A stretch of DNA of 64,000 bases from Leifsonia poae (lineage in GTDB: Bacteria; Actinomycetota; Actinomycetes; Actinomycetales; Microbacteriaceae). How positions within the stretch are numbered: position 1 is the first letter of the stretch; every line of letters starts with the position of its first letter. Of the stretch, positions 44,073 to 52,889 are shown one piece after another. The notes under the pieces were generated by a model, which made no database searches, was not told the origin of the DNA, and saw only the letters and a program-made list of their open reading frames with translations. Location of the stretch: the NCBI RefSeq assembly GCF_020009625.1, contig NZ_JAIHLP010000002.1:2976001-3040000 (forward strand), written 5' to 3'. The translations under genes and the position numbers were made by a program.

Positions 44073-44880
44073 CCCGGTCGCGAAGGTCTCGCTCTACGTC
44101 GCCGTGATCCTCGGCGCGCTCATCATGGTGTTCCCGTTCGTCTGGACGATCGTCACCTCGATCAGCCCCGGCGCCAGCCTCACCAGCACGCCCAAGCTCA
44201 TTCCGGACAACCCGTCGTTCGCGCCATACATCGAACTGTTCGAGCGGGTGCCGTTCGGGCAGGTCATCCTCAACAGCCTGCTGATCGCGGTGGTGAGCAC
44301 CCTGTTCCAGCTGGTCACGAGTTCGATGGCGGCGTACGTGTTCGCCCGCATGCCGTTCCGCGGTCGCGGCGCCATCTTCGTGCTCTACCTGGCCACGATG
44401 ATGATCCCGTTCCAGGTGCTGATCGTCCCGCTGTTCGTGGAGATGAAGTCGCTCGGGCTGATCAACACCTACGCCGGCGCCATCCTGCCGACCGTCGCCT
44501 CCGCCTTCGGCGTGTTCCTGCTGCGGCAGGCGATCAGCACCGTGCCCTACGAACTCGACCAGGCGGCCACGCTCGACGGCGCCGGGCACTTCCGGGTGTT
44601 CTTTCAGATCGTGCTTCCGCTCGTGCGTCCTGCGCTCGCCACGCTCGCCGTGTTCGGCTTCCTGAACACCTGGAACAGCTTCCTCTGGCCCCTGATCATC
44701 CTGCGGGATCCGCTGATGCAGACCCTGCCGGTGGCCCTCTCCAGTCTGCAAGGGCAGTACTCCACCCAATGGGACGTGCTCATGGCCGGTTCGGTCGTCA
44801 GCATCATCCCGATGTTCGCGCTCTACGTCTTCGCCCAGAAATACATCGTTCAGGGCGTCGCCGGCACCGGGCTCAAATAG
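44065..44880 (+). CDS. Sugar ABC transporter permease (MalG-like)
   Basis: 271 residues, six TM helices, EAA loop PYELDQAATLDGAGHFRVFFQIVLPLVRP. Partner of the preceding permease, with which it overlaps by 8 bp. The operon has no ATPase, so a shared MsiK/MalK-type ATPase elsewhere must energise it (established pattern in actinomycetes; inference here). Confidence 0.93.
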   Translation: MRNPVAKVSLYVAVILGALIMVFPFVWTIVTSISPGASLTSTPKLIPDNPSFAPYIELFERVPFGQVILNSLLIAVVSTLFQLVTSSMAAYVFARMPFRGRGAIFVLYLATMMIPFQVLIVPLFVEMKSLGLINTYAGAILPTVASAFGVFLLRQAISTVPYELDQAATLDGAGHFRVFFQIVLPLVRPALATLAVFGFLNTWNSFLWPLIILRDPLMQTLPVALSSLQGQYSTQWDVLMAGSVVSIIPMFALYVFAQKYIVQGVAGTGLK

Positions 44881-44947
44881 CCCGGCCCTCCCCACAGCAC
44901 CACACCGCACCGAAGGCCAATGACGGCCATCAGAAAGAGAGAAGTCC

Positions 44948-46189
44948 ATGAAGAAAGCACTCGTCGCGACGCTTGCGGTCGCGAGCCTCGCGGCCGTCGG
45001 GCTCACCGGATGCAGTGCATCCGGTGGCTCGGACGGCGGCAAGACCACCATCACCTATTCGAACTTCATCTCGAACGGGGGGAACGAGAAGAACCTCACC
45101 ACTATCGTCGACGCGTTCCAGAAGGCCAACCCCGACATCACGGTCAAGGTGTCGACGACCGACTACGCCAACTACTTCACCAAGCTGCAGACCGACCTCT
45201 CGGCCGGAACGCAGTCCGACGTCTTCGATGTCGATCTCGGCAGCTACGGCAACCTGCAGGCTGACGGCGTGCTGGCACCGCTCGACGGCGTCGACGCTCA
45301 GGCGTACCGCACGTCGGTGCTCGACACGTACAAGACCGACGGCAAGCAGTACGGTCTGCCGACCTCGTTCTCGAACGTCGTGCTCTTCTACAACAAGGCG
45401 CTCTTCGACAAGGCCGGCGTCTCCTACCCGACAGACTCCTGGACCTGGGCCGATGAGGAGGCCGCGGCGAAGAAGCTGACCGACAAGGGCGCCGGTGTCT
45501 GGGGCGACTACCAGCCGATCACCTACAACGAGTACTACAAGACGGTGCAGCAGGCCGGCGGCTCGTTCCTGACGGAGGACGGCAAGAAGACCGCCTTCGA
45601 CTCCACGGCGGGCACGACGGCCGCCGATTGGCTGGCGGGCAAGAGCGGAGTGACCATGCCGTCGGCCGCCGACGGTGCGGGCACCCCCGATTTCGACGCG
45701 AACCTGTTCAAGGCGGGCAAGCTCGCGATGTGGCACACCGGCATCTGGATGTTCAGCACCCTTGGAACACTGCCGTTCGGCTGGGATGTGGCGGTCGAGC
45801 CGGGTGACACGCAGAAGGCGAGCGCCACGTTCTCCAACGCGGTCGCCGTTTCCAACGACTCCAAGCACAAGGAGGCCGCGCAGAAGTTCGCGACCTACCT
45901 GTCCAGCTCGAAGACGATGGTGGATGTGCGCCTCAAGGCCGGCTGGGAGCTCCCCGCGATCTCGGACGAGTCGCTGCTGAAGCCGTACCTCACCGCCGGA
46001 ACCCCCGACAACCGCAAGGCCGTGTTCGACTCCCTCGAGCACATCGCGACCGCGCCGAACCTCGGGACCAACTCGCAGAAGATCCAGGACGACGTGACGA
46101 ACGCGCTCGGTGAGATCGCGGCCGGCCGCGCCAAGACGGCCGACACGATCCCCGCGACCGCCAAGCAGGTCGACGCCCTGCTCAAGTAG
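44948..46189 (+). CDS. Sugar-binding lipoprotein of the ABC transporter
   Basis: 413 residues. A lipoprotein signal with lipobox LTGC (Cys near residue 22), then a solute-binding family 1 fold: ITYSNFISNGGNEKNLTTIVDAFQKANPDITVKV, FYNKALFDKAGVSYPTD, MWHTGIWMF. GAGAGAAG precedes the ATG. A stable hairpin follows its stop, likely allowing more binding protein than downstream enzymes. Confidence 0.93.
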   Translation: MKKALVATLAVASLAAVGLTGCSASGGSDGGKTTITYSNFISNGGNEKNLTTIVDAFQKANPDITVKVSTTDYANYFTKLQTDLSAGTQSDVFDVDLGSYGNLQADGVLAPLDGVDAQAYRTSVLDTYKTDGKQYGLPTSFSNVVLFYNKALFDKAGVSYPTDSWTWADEEAAAKKLTDKGAGVWGDYQPITYNEYYKTVQQAGGSFLTEDGKKTAFDSTAGTTAADWLAGKSGVTMPSAADGAGTPDFDANLFKAGKLAMWHTGIWMFSTLGTLPFGWDVAVEPGDTQKASATFSNAVAVSNDSKHKEAAQKFATYLSSSKTMVDVRLKAGWELPAISDESLLKPYLTAGTPDNRKAVFDSLEHIATAPNLGTNSQKIQDDVTNALGEIAAGRAKTADTIPATAKQVDALLK

Positions 46190-46206
46190 CCGGGCGACCG
46201 TCTCTG

Positions 46207-46230
46207 TGGCCCGGCCCGACGGCCGGGCCA
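46207..46230 (+). other. Intra-operon hairpin after the binding-protein gene
   Basis: Perfect 10-bp stem TGGCCCGGCC/GGCCGGGCCA with tetraloop CGAC and no T-run. As in other ABC operons it should block 3'-exonucleases or attenuate transcription, raising binding protein relative to the enzymes. Confidence 0.7.
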
Positions 46231-46253
46231 CGGACCCATCAAGAAAGGCCGCT

Positions 46254-47468
46254 GTGCCCTCCACCCTCCACCCCGCTGCGCCGGCCGCCCCGGCGACCCT
46301 CGCCGGCATCCCCCGACTCGTCGGGGCCGGCTACTCGCTCATCGTGGCGCAGCAGACCTCGGAAGGCGCCTACCCCGCCAGCCCCGACTTCTCCGCCTAT
46401 GCCGGCTACTGCTGGTTCCGCGACGGATCGTTCATCGCCGATGCCGTCTCGGCCTACGGCGACGAACGGTCGGCGTCGGCGTTCTTCGACTGGTGCGCAC
46501 GCGTGCTGACCGACCGTGCCGAGCACATCCGGTGGATCGTCGCGGAGACCCGCGCCGGTCGGCCGCCCTCGGGCGAGCGGATGCTGCCGGCGCGGTTCAC
46601 CTTCGCCGGCGAGGACGGCACGGACGAGTGGTGGGACTTCCAGCTCGACGGCTACGGCACCTGGCTCTGGGCGCTCGGAGAGCACCGGGACCGTCACGGC
46701 GTGGACAGCGAGCGCTGGCGCGACGCCGTCGAGCTGACGGTCGACTACCTCATCGCCTCGTGGAGCCGCCCCTGCTACGACTGGTGGGAGGAGCACAGCG
46801 AGGCCGTGCACGTCTCCACGCTCGCCTGCATCGCCGCCGGACTCGATGCGGCGACCCGCGGCGGGTTCGTCACGGGTGCACGGGCGGATGCGGCGGCCGC
46901 GGCATCCGTTGCGATCGCCGATGTCATCGCCGACCGGGGTGTGCGCGAGGGGCACCTCGCCAAGTGGCTCGACGTCGGCACGGTCGACGGCAGTCTCGCT
47001 TCGGCGATCGCGCCGCTCGGTGTGGTCGACCCGCTCTCGCCGTTGGCCGCCGGAACGCTCGACGCGCTGGAGCGTCAACTCACCGTCGACGGCGGCGTGC
47101 ACCGCTACCTCGGCGACACCTTCTTCGGCGGTGGACAGTGGCCGCTGCTCAGCTGCTTCCTCGGTCTGGCGAACGCGGCCGCCGGGGAGACCTCCCGCGC
47201 GGGCGAACTGCTCGCCTGGGCCGCATCGACGGCCACCGACCGGCTCGACCTGCCCGAGCAGGTGGGCCGGCACCTGATCGCTCCGGGGATGCGCGAGGAG
47301 TGGGTGGAGCGCTGGGGCCCGGTGGCGACACCGCTGCTCTGGAGCCATGCCATGCTCATCCGCCTCGCCGTCGAGCTCGGCGTCGTCGAGCCGCTCGTGC
47401 CGTGCGCACCGACCGCATCCCGACCCCCACTGCTTCCCCGACCCACCCTGGAAGGACCCACCCGATGA
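46254..47468 (+). CDS. GH15-like glucoamylase-family hydrolase
   Basis: 404 residues, (alpha/alpha)6 barrel type. YCWFRDGSFIADAV near the N-terminus, DFQLDGYGTWLWALGEH, the catalytic-Glu region CYDWWEEHSEAVHVSTLACI and the C-terminal GGGQWPLLSCFLGL match bacterial GH15 proteins. No signal peptide, so it trims imported alpha-glucosides in the cytosol. Shorter than two-domain glucoamylases. GTG 46254 has AAAGG 6 nt upstream. Its stop overlaps the GH31 ATG. Confidence 0.82.
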   Translation: MPSTLHPAAPAAPATLAGIPRLVGAGYSLIVAQQTSEGAYPASPDFSAYAGYCWFRDGSFIADAVSAYGDERSASAFFDWCARVLTDRAEHIRWIVAETRAGRPPSGERMLPARFTFAGEDGTDEWWDFQLDGYGTWLWALGEHRDRHGVDSERWRDAVELTVDYLIASWSRPCYDWWEEHSEAVHVSTLACIAAGLDAATRGGFVTGARADAAAAASVAIADVIADRGVREGHLAKWLDVGTVDGSLASAIAPLGVVDPLSPLAAGTLDALERQLTVDGGVHRYLGDTFFGGGQWPLLSCFLGLANAAAGETSRAGELLAWAASTATDRLDLPEQVGRHLIAPGMREEWVERWGPVATPLLWSHAMLIRLAVELGVVEPLVPCAPTASRPPLLPRPTLEGPTR

Positions 47469-49708
47469 TCCGACACCGGCCCTCCGGCTCCGGCCACCCG
47501 TACTCCGTCGACACCGAGCAGCGCTGGCCGGTGCTCCCCGAGGCCGCTTCGACAGCTCAGCTGGGCGTGCGGGCGAGCGGAACCGTGACCGCGGTCGTCT
47601 GCGAGTTCGTCTGGCAGGCCGACGACGGCGCCGAACAGACCGAGAGCCTCGCGCTGGAGCGCGTCGCCACCTCCTCGCGCGGACGCACCGAAGACGGCGG
47701 GCACCTCGCCTCGGCCCAGGCACGCCTCGCACGCGCGGTCGGCGGGTGGCAGGTGGCCACTCCGGAGCTCCGGTTCGGCGGTCGCTACCGTTACCGCTTC
47801 ACTGCGGCGCACGAGGGCGGTCGCACCGAACGCACGCGCTGGTTCGAGTTCCGTGCCGCCGAATGGCGGGCGGGGGATGCGGCGCTCGCCACGGCGGGCG
47901 CCTCCCGGGTGCTTCCGGGTTCGGTGTCGGTGCTGCACGACGGGGTGCGAGCGCTGCGCATCCGGTTCGCGTTGCCCCTGCGCGACGGCGAGCATGTGAC
48001 CGGATTCGGCGAACGGTTCGACGCGCTCGACCACCGGGGCGCCGAACTCGACTCTGTGGTGTTCGAGCAGTACAAGAACCAGGGAGCCGAACGCAAGACG
48101 TACCTGCCGATGCCGTTCGCCCATGTCGTCGGCGGCGACGGCTGGGGATTCCACGTGCGGACCTCGCGGCGGGTGTGGTTCGACGTCGGGGCGACCGACA
48201 GTGGCACCCTCGCCGTGGAGGCCGAACTCGACGGCGAGGCCACAGAGCCCGAGGCGCTCGCGGTCGCCTTCTATGACGGGGAGCCGACCGCCGTGCTGCG
48301 GAGCTTCCTCGCCGAGACGGCCGAGCCGACCGAACTGCCCGACTGGGTGTTCCGGCTCTGGGCGAGCGGCAACGAGTGGAACACGCAGGCCGAGGTGCTG
48401 CGGCAGGCGGAGCTGCACCGGGAGCACGACATACCGGTCGGATCGGTCGTGATCGAGGCCTGGAGCGACGAGAGCACGTTCACCGCCTTCCGCGACGCGC
48501 GGGCCGCGGTCACCGCCGATGGCGGGCCTCACCGGCTGGCCGACTTCGAGTTCCCCGAGCAGGGGGCCTGGCCGGACCCGCGTGGGATGGTCGACGAGCT
48601 GCACGCCCGCGACATCCGCGTGCACCTGTGGCAGATCCCGCTCATCAAGATGCGGCCGCATCCGCGCGACCAGGTTGCGGCGGATGCCGAGGCGGCCATC
48701 CGCGAGAACGTGCTGATCCGCGAGATCGCGCCGGAAGGGAGCCTGCGGCCGTACCGCAACCGCGGCTGGTGGTTCCCGCTCGGGTTGATGCCCGACCTCA
48801 CCGACGTGCGAGCCGCCCGCTGGTGGACCGACAAACGCCGCTACCTCGTGGAGGAGGTCGGCATCGACGGCTTCAAGACCGACGGCGGCGAACACGCCTG
48901 GGGCGGCGACCTCGTGTACCTCGACGGCCGGCGGGGCGACGAGAAGAACAACACATTCCCCGTGGCGTATGCGGCCGCGTACGGAGAGCTGCTCCGCTCG
49001 GCGGGCAAGGCTCCCGTGACCTTCAGCCGTGCCGGATTCACCGGTTCGCAGGCCCAGGGTGCGTTCTGGGCCGGCGACGAGAACTCGACCTGGGAGGCCT
49101 TCCGCTGGTCGATGCTCGCCGGGCTCTCGGCGGCCGCGAGCGGCATCGTCTACTGGGGTTGGGATCTCGCCGGCTTCTCGGGCGATGTCCCCACCGCCGA
49201 GCTGTACCTGCGTTCGGCCGCGGCCGCCACATTCGTGCCGATCATGCAGTACCACTCGGAGTTCAACCACCACCGCACCCCCTCACACGATCGCACGCCG
49301 TGGAACATCGCCGAACGGTCGGGCGACGAGACGGTGATCCCGATCTTCCGCCGGTTCGCTCAGCTGCGGGAGAAGCTGGTGCCCTACCTCTCGGCGCAAG
49401 CCGCGCTCACCGTCGCCACGGCGCGCCCACTGATGAGGCCGCTCTACTTCGACCACCCGGACGACCCGGCCGTATGGTCGACGCAGCCGCAGTGGATGCT
49501 CGGCGACGACATCCTGGTCGCCCCCGTGCTCGAGCCAGGCGCCGCCACCTGGCCGGTGTACCTCCCCGCCGGCGAGTGGGTCGACGCCTGGACGGGAGGG
49601 CGTCACGAGGGCGGCGCGACGCTCACGGTCGAGACCCCGCTCGACCGCATACCGGTGTTCCTGCGGCCGGCCGCCGCGGAGTCTCTTCTCGGCCTCTTCC
49701 GAGACTGA
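47465..49708 (+). CDS. GH31 family alpha-glycosidase
   Basis: 747 residues. The N-terminal beta-sandwich (about 1-270) precedes a TIM barrel. Nucleophile D473 in DGFKTDGGE and acid/base D538 in WAGDENSTWEAF are in place; LWQIPLIK and MQYHSEFN complete the pocket. Substrate may be an alpha-glucoside or alpha-xyloside; the DGGE instead of the common D-x-NE suggests a less typical subgroup. Last gene of the ROK operon. Confidence 0.9.
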   Translation: MIRHRPSGSGHPYSVDTEQRWPVLPEAASTAQLGVRASGTVTAVVCEFVWQADDGAEQTESLALERVATSSRGRTEDGGHLASAQARLARAVGGWQVATPELRFGGRYRYRFTAAHEGGRTERTRWFEFRAAEWRAGDAALATAGASRVLPGSVSVLHDGVRALRIRFALPLRDGEHVTGFGERFDALDHRGAELDSVVFEQYKNQGAERKTYLPMPFAHVVGGDGWGFHVRTSRRVWFDVGATDSGTLAVEAELDGEATEPEALAVAFYDGEPTAVLRSFLAETAEPTELPDWVFRLWASGNEWNTQAEVLRQAELHREHDIPVGSVVIEAWSDESTFTAFRDARAAVTADGGPHRLADFEFPEQGAWPDPRGMVDELHARDIRVHLWQIPLIKMRPHPRDQVAADAEAAIRENVLIREIAPEGSLRPYRNRGWWFPLGLMPDLTDVRAARWWTDKRRYLVEEVGIDGFKTDGGEHAWGGDLVYLDGRRGDEKNNTFPVAYAAAYGELLRSAGKAPVTFSRAGFTGSQAQGAFWAGDENSTWEAFRWSMLAGLSAAASGIVYWGWDLAGFSGDVPTAELYLRSAAAATFVPIMQYHSEFNHHRTPSHDRTPWNIAERSGDETVIPIFRRFAQLREKLVPYLSAQAALTVATARPLMRPLYFDHPDDPAVWSTQPQWMLGDDILVAPVLEPGAATWPVYLPAGEWVDAWTGGRHEGGATLTVETPLDRIPVFLRPAAAESLLGLFRD

Positions 49709-49730
49709 GGGTGCGGAGAGCGGGAAGGGT

Positions 49731-49736
49731 TATGGT
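49731..49736 (+). promoter_or_regulatory. -10 element of the PRC-barrel gene
   Basis: TATGGT ends 6 nt before ATG 49743; leaderless transcript likely. Confidence 0.5.
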
Positions 49737-49742
49737 GTGCGC

Positions 49743-50102
49743 ATGACTGAGGAGACTCCGATCGCGTACACGGCCCTCCAGAAGGGTGTCCCCGTCGTCA
49801 CGGCGGACGGCACCGAGATCGGCCGGGTCGAACATGTACTGCACGATCCGTCGCTCGACCTGTTCGACGGGATCGCCGTGTCGACCGCCGCCGGGTTGCG
49901 ATTCGTGGACGCCGACCTGGTGCAGCGGATCACGACCGGTGCCGTGCAGACGACGCTCACCGACGACACCGCGGCCGACCTGCCGAGACCGCAGGGCGAG
50001 GAGGTGCTGTCGGCCGACCCGGAGCAGCTCACCGGGACGGAGCTCTCGGCGCGCCTCGGCCGTCTCTTCCTGCGCGAGCACTGGACGCATCCCAAGCGCT
50101 GA
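49743..50102 (+). CDS. PRC-barrel-like small protein
   Basis: 119 residues. The first ~60 (KGVPVVTADGTEIGRVEHVLHDPSLDLFDGIAV) have the PRC-barrel pattern of short beta strands around G-x-x-IG-x-V. The rest is acidic and helical. Cytosolic; role unknown, relatives bind RNA or sit in stress-related proteins. It has its own -10 and a terminator, so it is monocistronic. Confidence 0.65.
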   Translation: MTEETPIAYTALQKGVPVVTADGTEIGRVEHVLHDPSLDLFDGIAVSTAAGLRFVDADLVQRITTGAVQTTLTDDTAADLPRPQGEEVLSADPEQLTGTELSARLGRLFLREHWTHPKR

Positions 50103-50123
50103 AGCCTTCGACGCTGACACCAT

Positions 50124-50180
50124 TGAGGGGCGGCAGAAGCTCCCGAAACCGTCGGTTCTCGGTGCTTCTGCCGCCCCTCA
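50124..50180. terminator. Bidirectional terminator between PRC and katA
   Basis: 17-bp perfect arms TGAGGGGCGGCAGAAGC / GCTTCTGCCGCCCCTCA around a 23-nt loop that itself holds AACC/GGTT. It lies between two convergent genes and no long T-run follows. Confidence 0.75.
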
Positions 50181-50185
50181 GTCGG

Positions 50186-51625
50186 TTAGAGGGCGGCGCG
50201 GAGGGCGGCGCCGAGGTCGGGGTCGACGTTGGTCCAGTACTGGATGGCGCGCTCGCGGATCTCGGGTGTCTGCACCCGGCCGACGGCGCCGGTGATCGTG
50301 GCGAGGAAGCGGTCCTTCGCTGCGTCGTCGTAGACGTCGCGGTAAAGGGTTCCGGCCTGCCCGAAGTCGTCGTCGTCCGTGCGGAGGGTGGCGGCCGCAC
50401 GCTGCAGCGACCCATCTGACTCCCAGCCCCCGACACCGGCGCGCGTCTCGTCGGCCACAGGGCCGCCGGTCGAGTTGGGGGCGTAGACCGGCGCATCCGC
50501 TGGGGTGAAGCCGTGACGGCCGGCGCCATCCTGCGAATAGTTGTGCACGGGGACGACCGGGGCGTTCACCGGGATCTCGGCGTAGTTCGCGCCGATGCGG
50601 TACCGCTGGGCGTCGGGGTAGGAGAACACGCGGGCCATCAGCATCTTGTCGGGACTGATGTCGATGCCGGGCACAGTGTTGGCCGGCGAGAATGCAGCCT
50701 GCTCGATCTGGGCGAAGAAGTTCTCCGGGTTGCGGTTGAGCGTGTGGCGTCCGAGCTCGATGAGTGGATAGTCGGCGTGCGGCCAGACCTTCGTCAGGTC
50801 GAACGGGTTGAACCGGTAGGTCTTGGCGTCGTCGTAGGGCATGATCTGCACGGAGACCTTCCACGACGGGTGGTCCCCTCGGGCGATGGCCTCATAGAGG
50901 TCGCGTCGGTAGTAGTCGGCGTCGGCGCCGGCGATGGCTTCGGCCTCGGCACCCTCCAGCTCGGCATTGCCCTGCAGGGCGTGGAAGTGGTACTTGACCC
51001 AGAACCGTTCGCCGGCCTCGTTGATCCACTGGTAGGTGTGCGAGCCGTAGCCCGGCATGTGTCGCCAGGAGCGGGGGATGCCGCGGTCGCCCATCAGGTA
51101 GGTGACCTGGTGGGCCGATTCGGGGGAGAGGGTCCAGAAGTCCCACTGCATGTCGGCGTCGCGCAGGCCGGAGCCGGGCAGGCGCTTCTGTGAGTGGATG
51201 AAGTCGGGGAACTTGATGCCGTCTCGGATGAAGAACACCGGGGTGTTGTTGCCGACGATGTCGTAGTTGCCTTCGGTGGTGTAGAACTTCACCGAGAATC
51301 CGCGCACGTCGCGCCAAGTGTCGGGGGAGCCCTGCTCCCCGGCGACCGAGGAGAACCGCTGCACGGTCTCGGTGGTCGTGCCGGGCTGGAACACGGCCGC
51401 CTTCGTGTAGGCGCTCACATCGCCGGTGACGACGAACTCGCCGAACGCCCCACCGCCCTTCGCGTGCACGATCCGCTCCGGGATGCGCTCGCGGTTGAAC
51501 TGCGCGAGCTTCTCCACCAGGTAGCGGTCGTGCAGGGCGACGGCCCCGTCCGGTCCGGCGGTCAGCGAGTGCGCGTCGCTGGCGACCGGTGTTCCGGTCT
51601 GGGTGGTCGTGTAGTTCTCCGACAT
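50186..51625 (-). CDS. katA: Monofunctional haem catalase
   Basis: 479 residues, small-subunit clade 3 size. Distal His in [14 protein letters not shown], Asn in [14 protein letters not shown], proximal Tyr in [15 protein letters not shown], and the NADPH-site region are all there. It breaks down H2O2, including that from putrescine oxidase. GAAGGAG precedes the ATG. It lies 14 bp downstream of the Fur-type regulator, in the same operon. Confidence 0.95.
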   Translation of the reverse strand: MSENYTTTQTGTPVASDAHSLTAGPDGAVALHDRYLVEKLAQFNRERIPERIVHAKGGGAFGEFVVTGDVSAYTKAAVFQPGTTTETVQRFSSVAGEQGSPDTWRDVRGFSVKFYTTEGNYDIVGNNTPVFFIRDGIKFPDFIHSQKRLPGSGLRDADMQWDFWTLSPESAHQVTYLMGDRGIPRSWRHMPGYGSHTYQWINEAGERFWVKYHFHALQGNAELEGAEAEAIAGADADYYRRDLYEAIARGDHPSWKVSVQIMPYDDAKTYRFNPFDLTKVWPHADYPLIELGRHTLNRNPENFFAQIEQAAFSPANTVPGIDISPDKMLMARVFSYPDAQRYRIGANYAEIPVNAPVVPVHNYSQDGAGRHGFTPADAPVYAPNSTGGPVADETRAGVGGWESDGSLQRAAATLRTDDDDFGQAGTLYRDVYDDAAKDRFLATITGAVGRVQTPEIRERAIQYWTNVDPDLGAALRAAL

Positions 51626-51639
51626 GGTTCTCCTTCGTG

Positions 51640-52086
51640 TTACTCGGCGTGCGGCGAAACCTCCGCCGCACGCTGTTGGCAGGACGGGCACAGCCCCCAG
51701 AACGTCACCTCGGCGGTCGACACCGCGAACCCGGAGGCGTCGGACGGTGTGAGGCACGGTGTGTGCCCCACGACGCAGTCGACGTCGGCGACGGCCCCGC
51801 ACGACGTGCAGACCACGTGATGGTGGTTGTCGCCGATGCGCCGTTCGTAGAGCGCGGGCGAGCCGGCCGGCTCGATGCGTCGCACGAGTCCTGCGGTCGC
51901 CAGATCGCCCAGCACGTTGTGCACGCTCTGGATCGAGGTGCCCGGCAGCTCAGCGAGCACCGCACGGAACACCGTCTCGGCATCCGTGTGCGGGCGTTCG
52001 GCGAGGGCGCCGAGCACGGCGAGGCGACCGGAGGTGACGCGCAGCCCCGCGGCGCGGAGACCGTTCTCGAGGTGTGCCGTGTCCAT
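51640..52086 (-). CDS. Fur-family peroxide regulator (FurA/PerR-like)
   Basis: 148 residues. Winged helix [23 protein letters not shown] with [21 protein letters not shown]. Metal sites: [20 protein letters not shown] and the structural CPSCQ near the C-terminus. The furA-katA order is the known peroxide-sensing unit of actinomycetes; it probably represses katA and itself until Fe2+-dependent oxidation. A palindromic box overlaps its own -35. Confidence 0.9.
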   Translation of the reverse strand: MDTAHLENGLRAAGLRVTSGRLAVLGALAERPHTDAETVFRAVLAELPGTSIQSVHNVLGDLATAGLVRRIEPAGSPALYERRIGDNHHHVVCTSCGAVADVDCVVGHTPCLTPSDASGFAVSTAEVTFWGLCPSCQQRAAEVSPHAE

Positions 52087-52092
52087 CCCCCG

Positions 52093-52122
52093 AGCCTAGT
52101 CGCTGTTTTGAATCATTCAAAA
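52093..52122 (-). promoter_or_regulatory. furA promoter with Fur-type box
   Basis: Minus strand: TTGAAT (52115-52120), 16 bp, TAGGCT (52093-52098), then 6 nt to ATG. The palindrome TTTTGAATCATTCAAAA (52106-52122; 7-bp arms) covers the -35, an arrangement for autorepression. Confidence 0.7.
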
Positions 52123-52150
52123 AAAGGGGGTCGGTGTCGGAGGGGTGACC

Positions 52151-52156
52151 TAGCGT
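52151..52156 (+). promoter_or_regulatory. -10 element of the alpha/beta hydrolase gene
   Basis: TAGCGT ends 7 nt before ATG 52164, no Shine-Dalgarno; leaderless transcript likely. Confidence 0.5.
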
Positions 52157-52163
52157 CTTCCGC

Positions 52164-52868
52164 ATGGACATCATCCTGGTTCCCGGTTTCTGGTTGGACG
52201 GTTCGTCGTGGTCGGGAGTGATCCCGCGGCTCGTGGCCGACGGCCACCGTGTGCGCGCGATGACTCTTCCCGGTATGCAGTCGCTCGCCGCCGAACGCGG
52301 TCACATCACCCTGCAGGATCACGTCGATGCCGTCGTCGCCGCGATCGACGAGGCCGGGGGAGACGTCGTGCTCGTCGGCCACTCGGGTGGTGCCGGCCCG
52401 GTTCATGCGGCGGTCGATGCGCGGCCCGACCGGGTGGCGCGCGCGATCTACGTGGATGCGGTGCCGCTCGGCGACGGCGCCGCCGTTCTCGGCGAGCTCG
52501 ACCCCGAGGGCGGCGATGTCGACCTGTTCGACTGGGACGACTTCGACGACGCCGACCTCACCGACCTCGACGAAGAGCTGCGCGAGCGATTCCGCGCCCG
52601 GGCCATCCCCACGCCGCGAGGCGTCGCGACGGGCCGGCAACGGCTCAGCGACCCCCGCCGGTATGAGGTTCCGGTGACGATCGTGAGCTGCGAGTTCCCG
52701 GCCGCGCAGCTCCGGGAGCTGGGCCGCGACGGGCATCCCTACGTCGCCGAGCTCACGAAGATCCGATCGGTCGACTACATCGACCTGCCGACAGGGCACT
52801 GGCCGCAGTTCACTCGGCCGGACGAACTCGCCGACGCGCTCGCCGGGGCGGTGTCCGCGCGGCAATAG
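52164..52868 (+). CDS. Alpha/beta-hydrolase
   Basis: 234 residues. MDIILVPGFWLDGSSWSGV (oxyanion region), nucleophile Ser in LVGHSGGAGPV, a catalytic His in LPTGHWPQFTRPDELADAL. EstC/haloalkane-esterase-like single-domain fold; substrate unknown. It is divergent from furA, sharing the 77-bp gap with the Fur box, so it might be peroxide-responsive. Confidence 0.85.
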   Translation: MDIILVPGFWLDGSSWSGVIPRLVADGHRVRAMTLPGMQSLAAERGHITLQDHVDAVVAAIDEAGGDVVLVGHSGGAGPVHAAVDARPDRVARAIYVDAVPLGDGAAVLGELDPEGGDVDLFDWDDFDDADLTDLDEELRERFRARAIPTPRGVATGRQRLSDPRRYEVPVTIVSCEFPAAQLRELGRDGHPYVAELTKIRSVDYIDLPTGHWPQFTRPDELADALAGAVSARQ

Positions 52869-52889
52869 CGCCGGGCCACCTGCGCTGGG

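Noticed and set aside
46493..47464. N-terminal extension of the GH31 enzyme
   Set aside because: It overlaps GH15 in another frame and is Arg-rich; the ATGA overlap at 47465 is the natural start.
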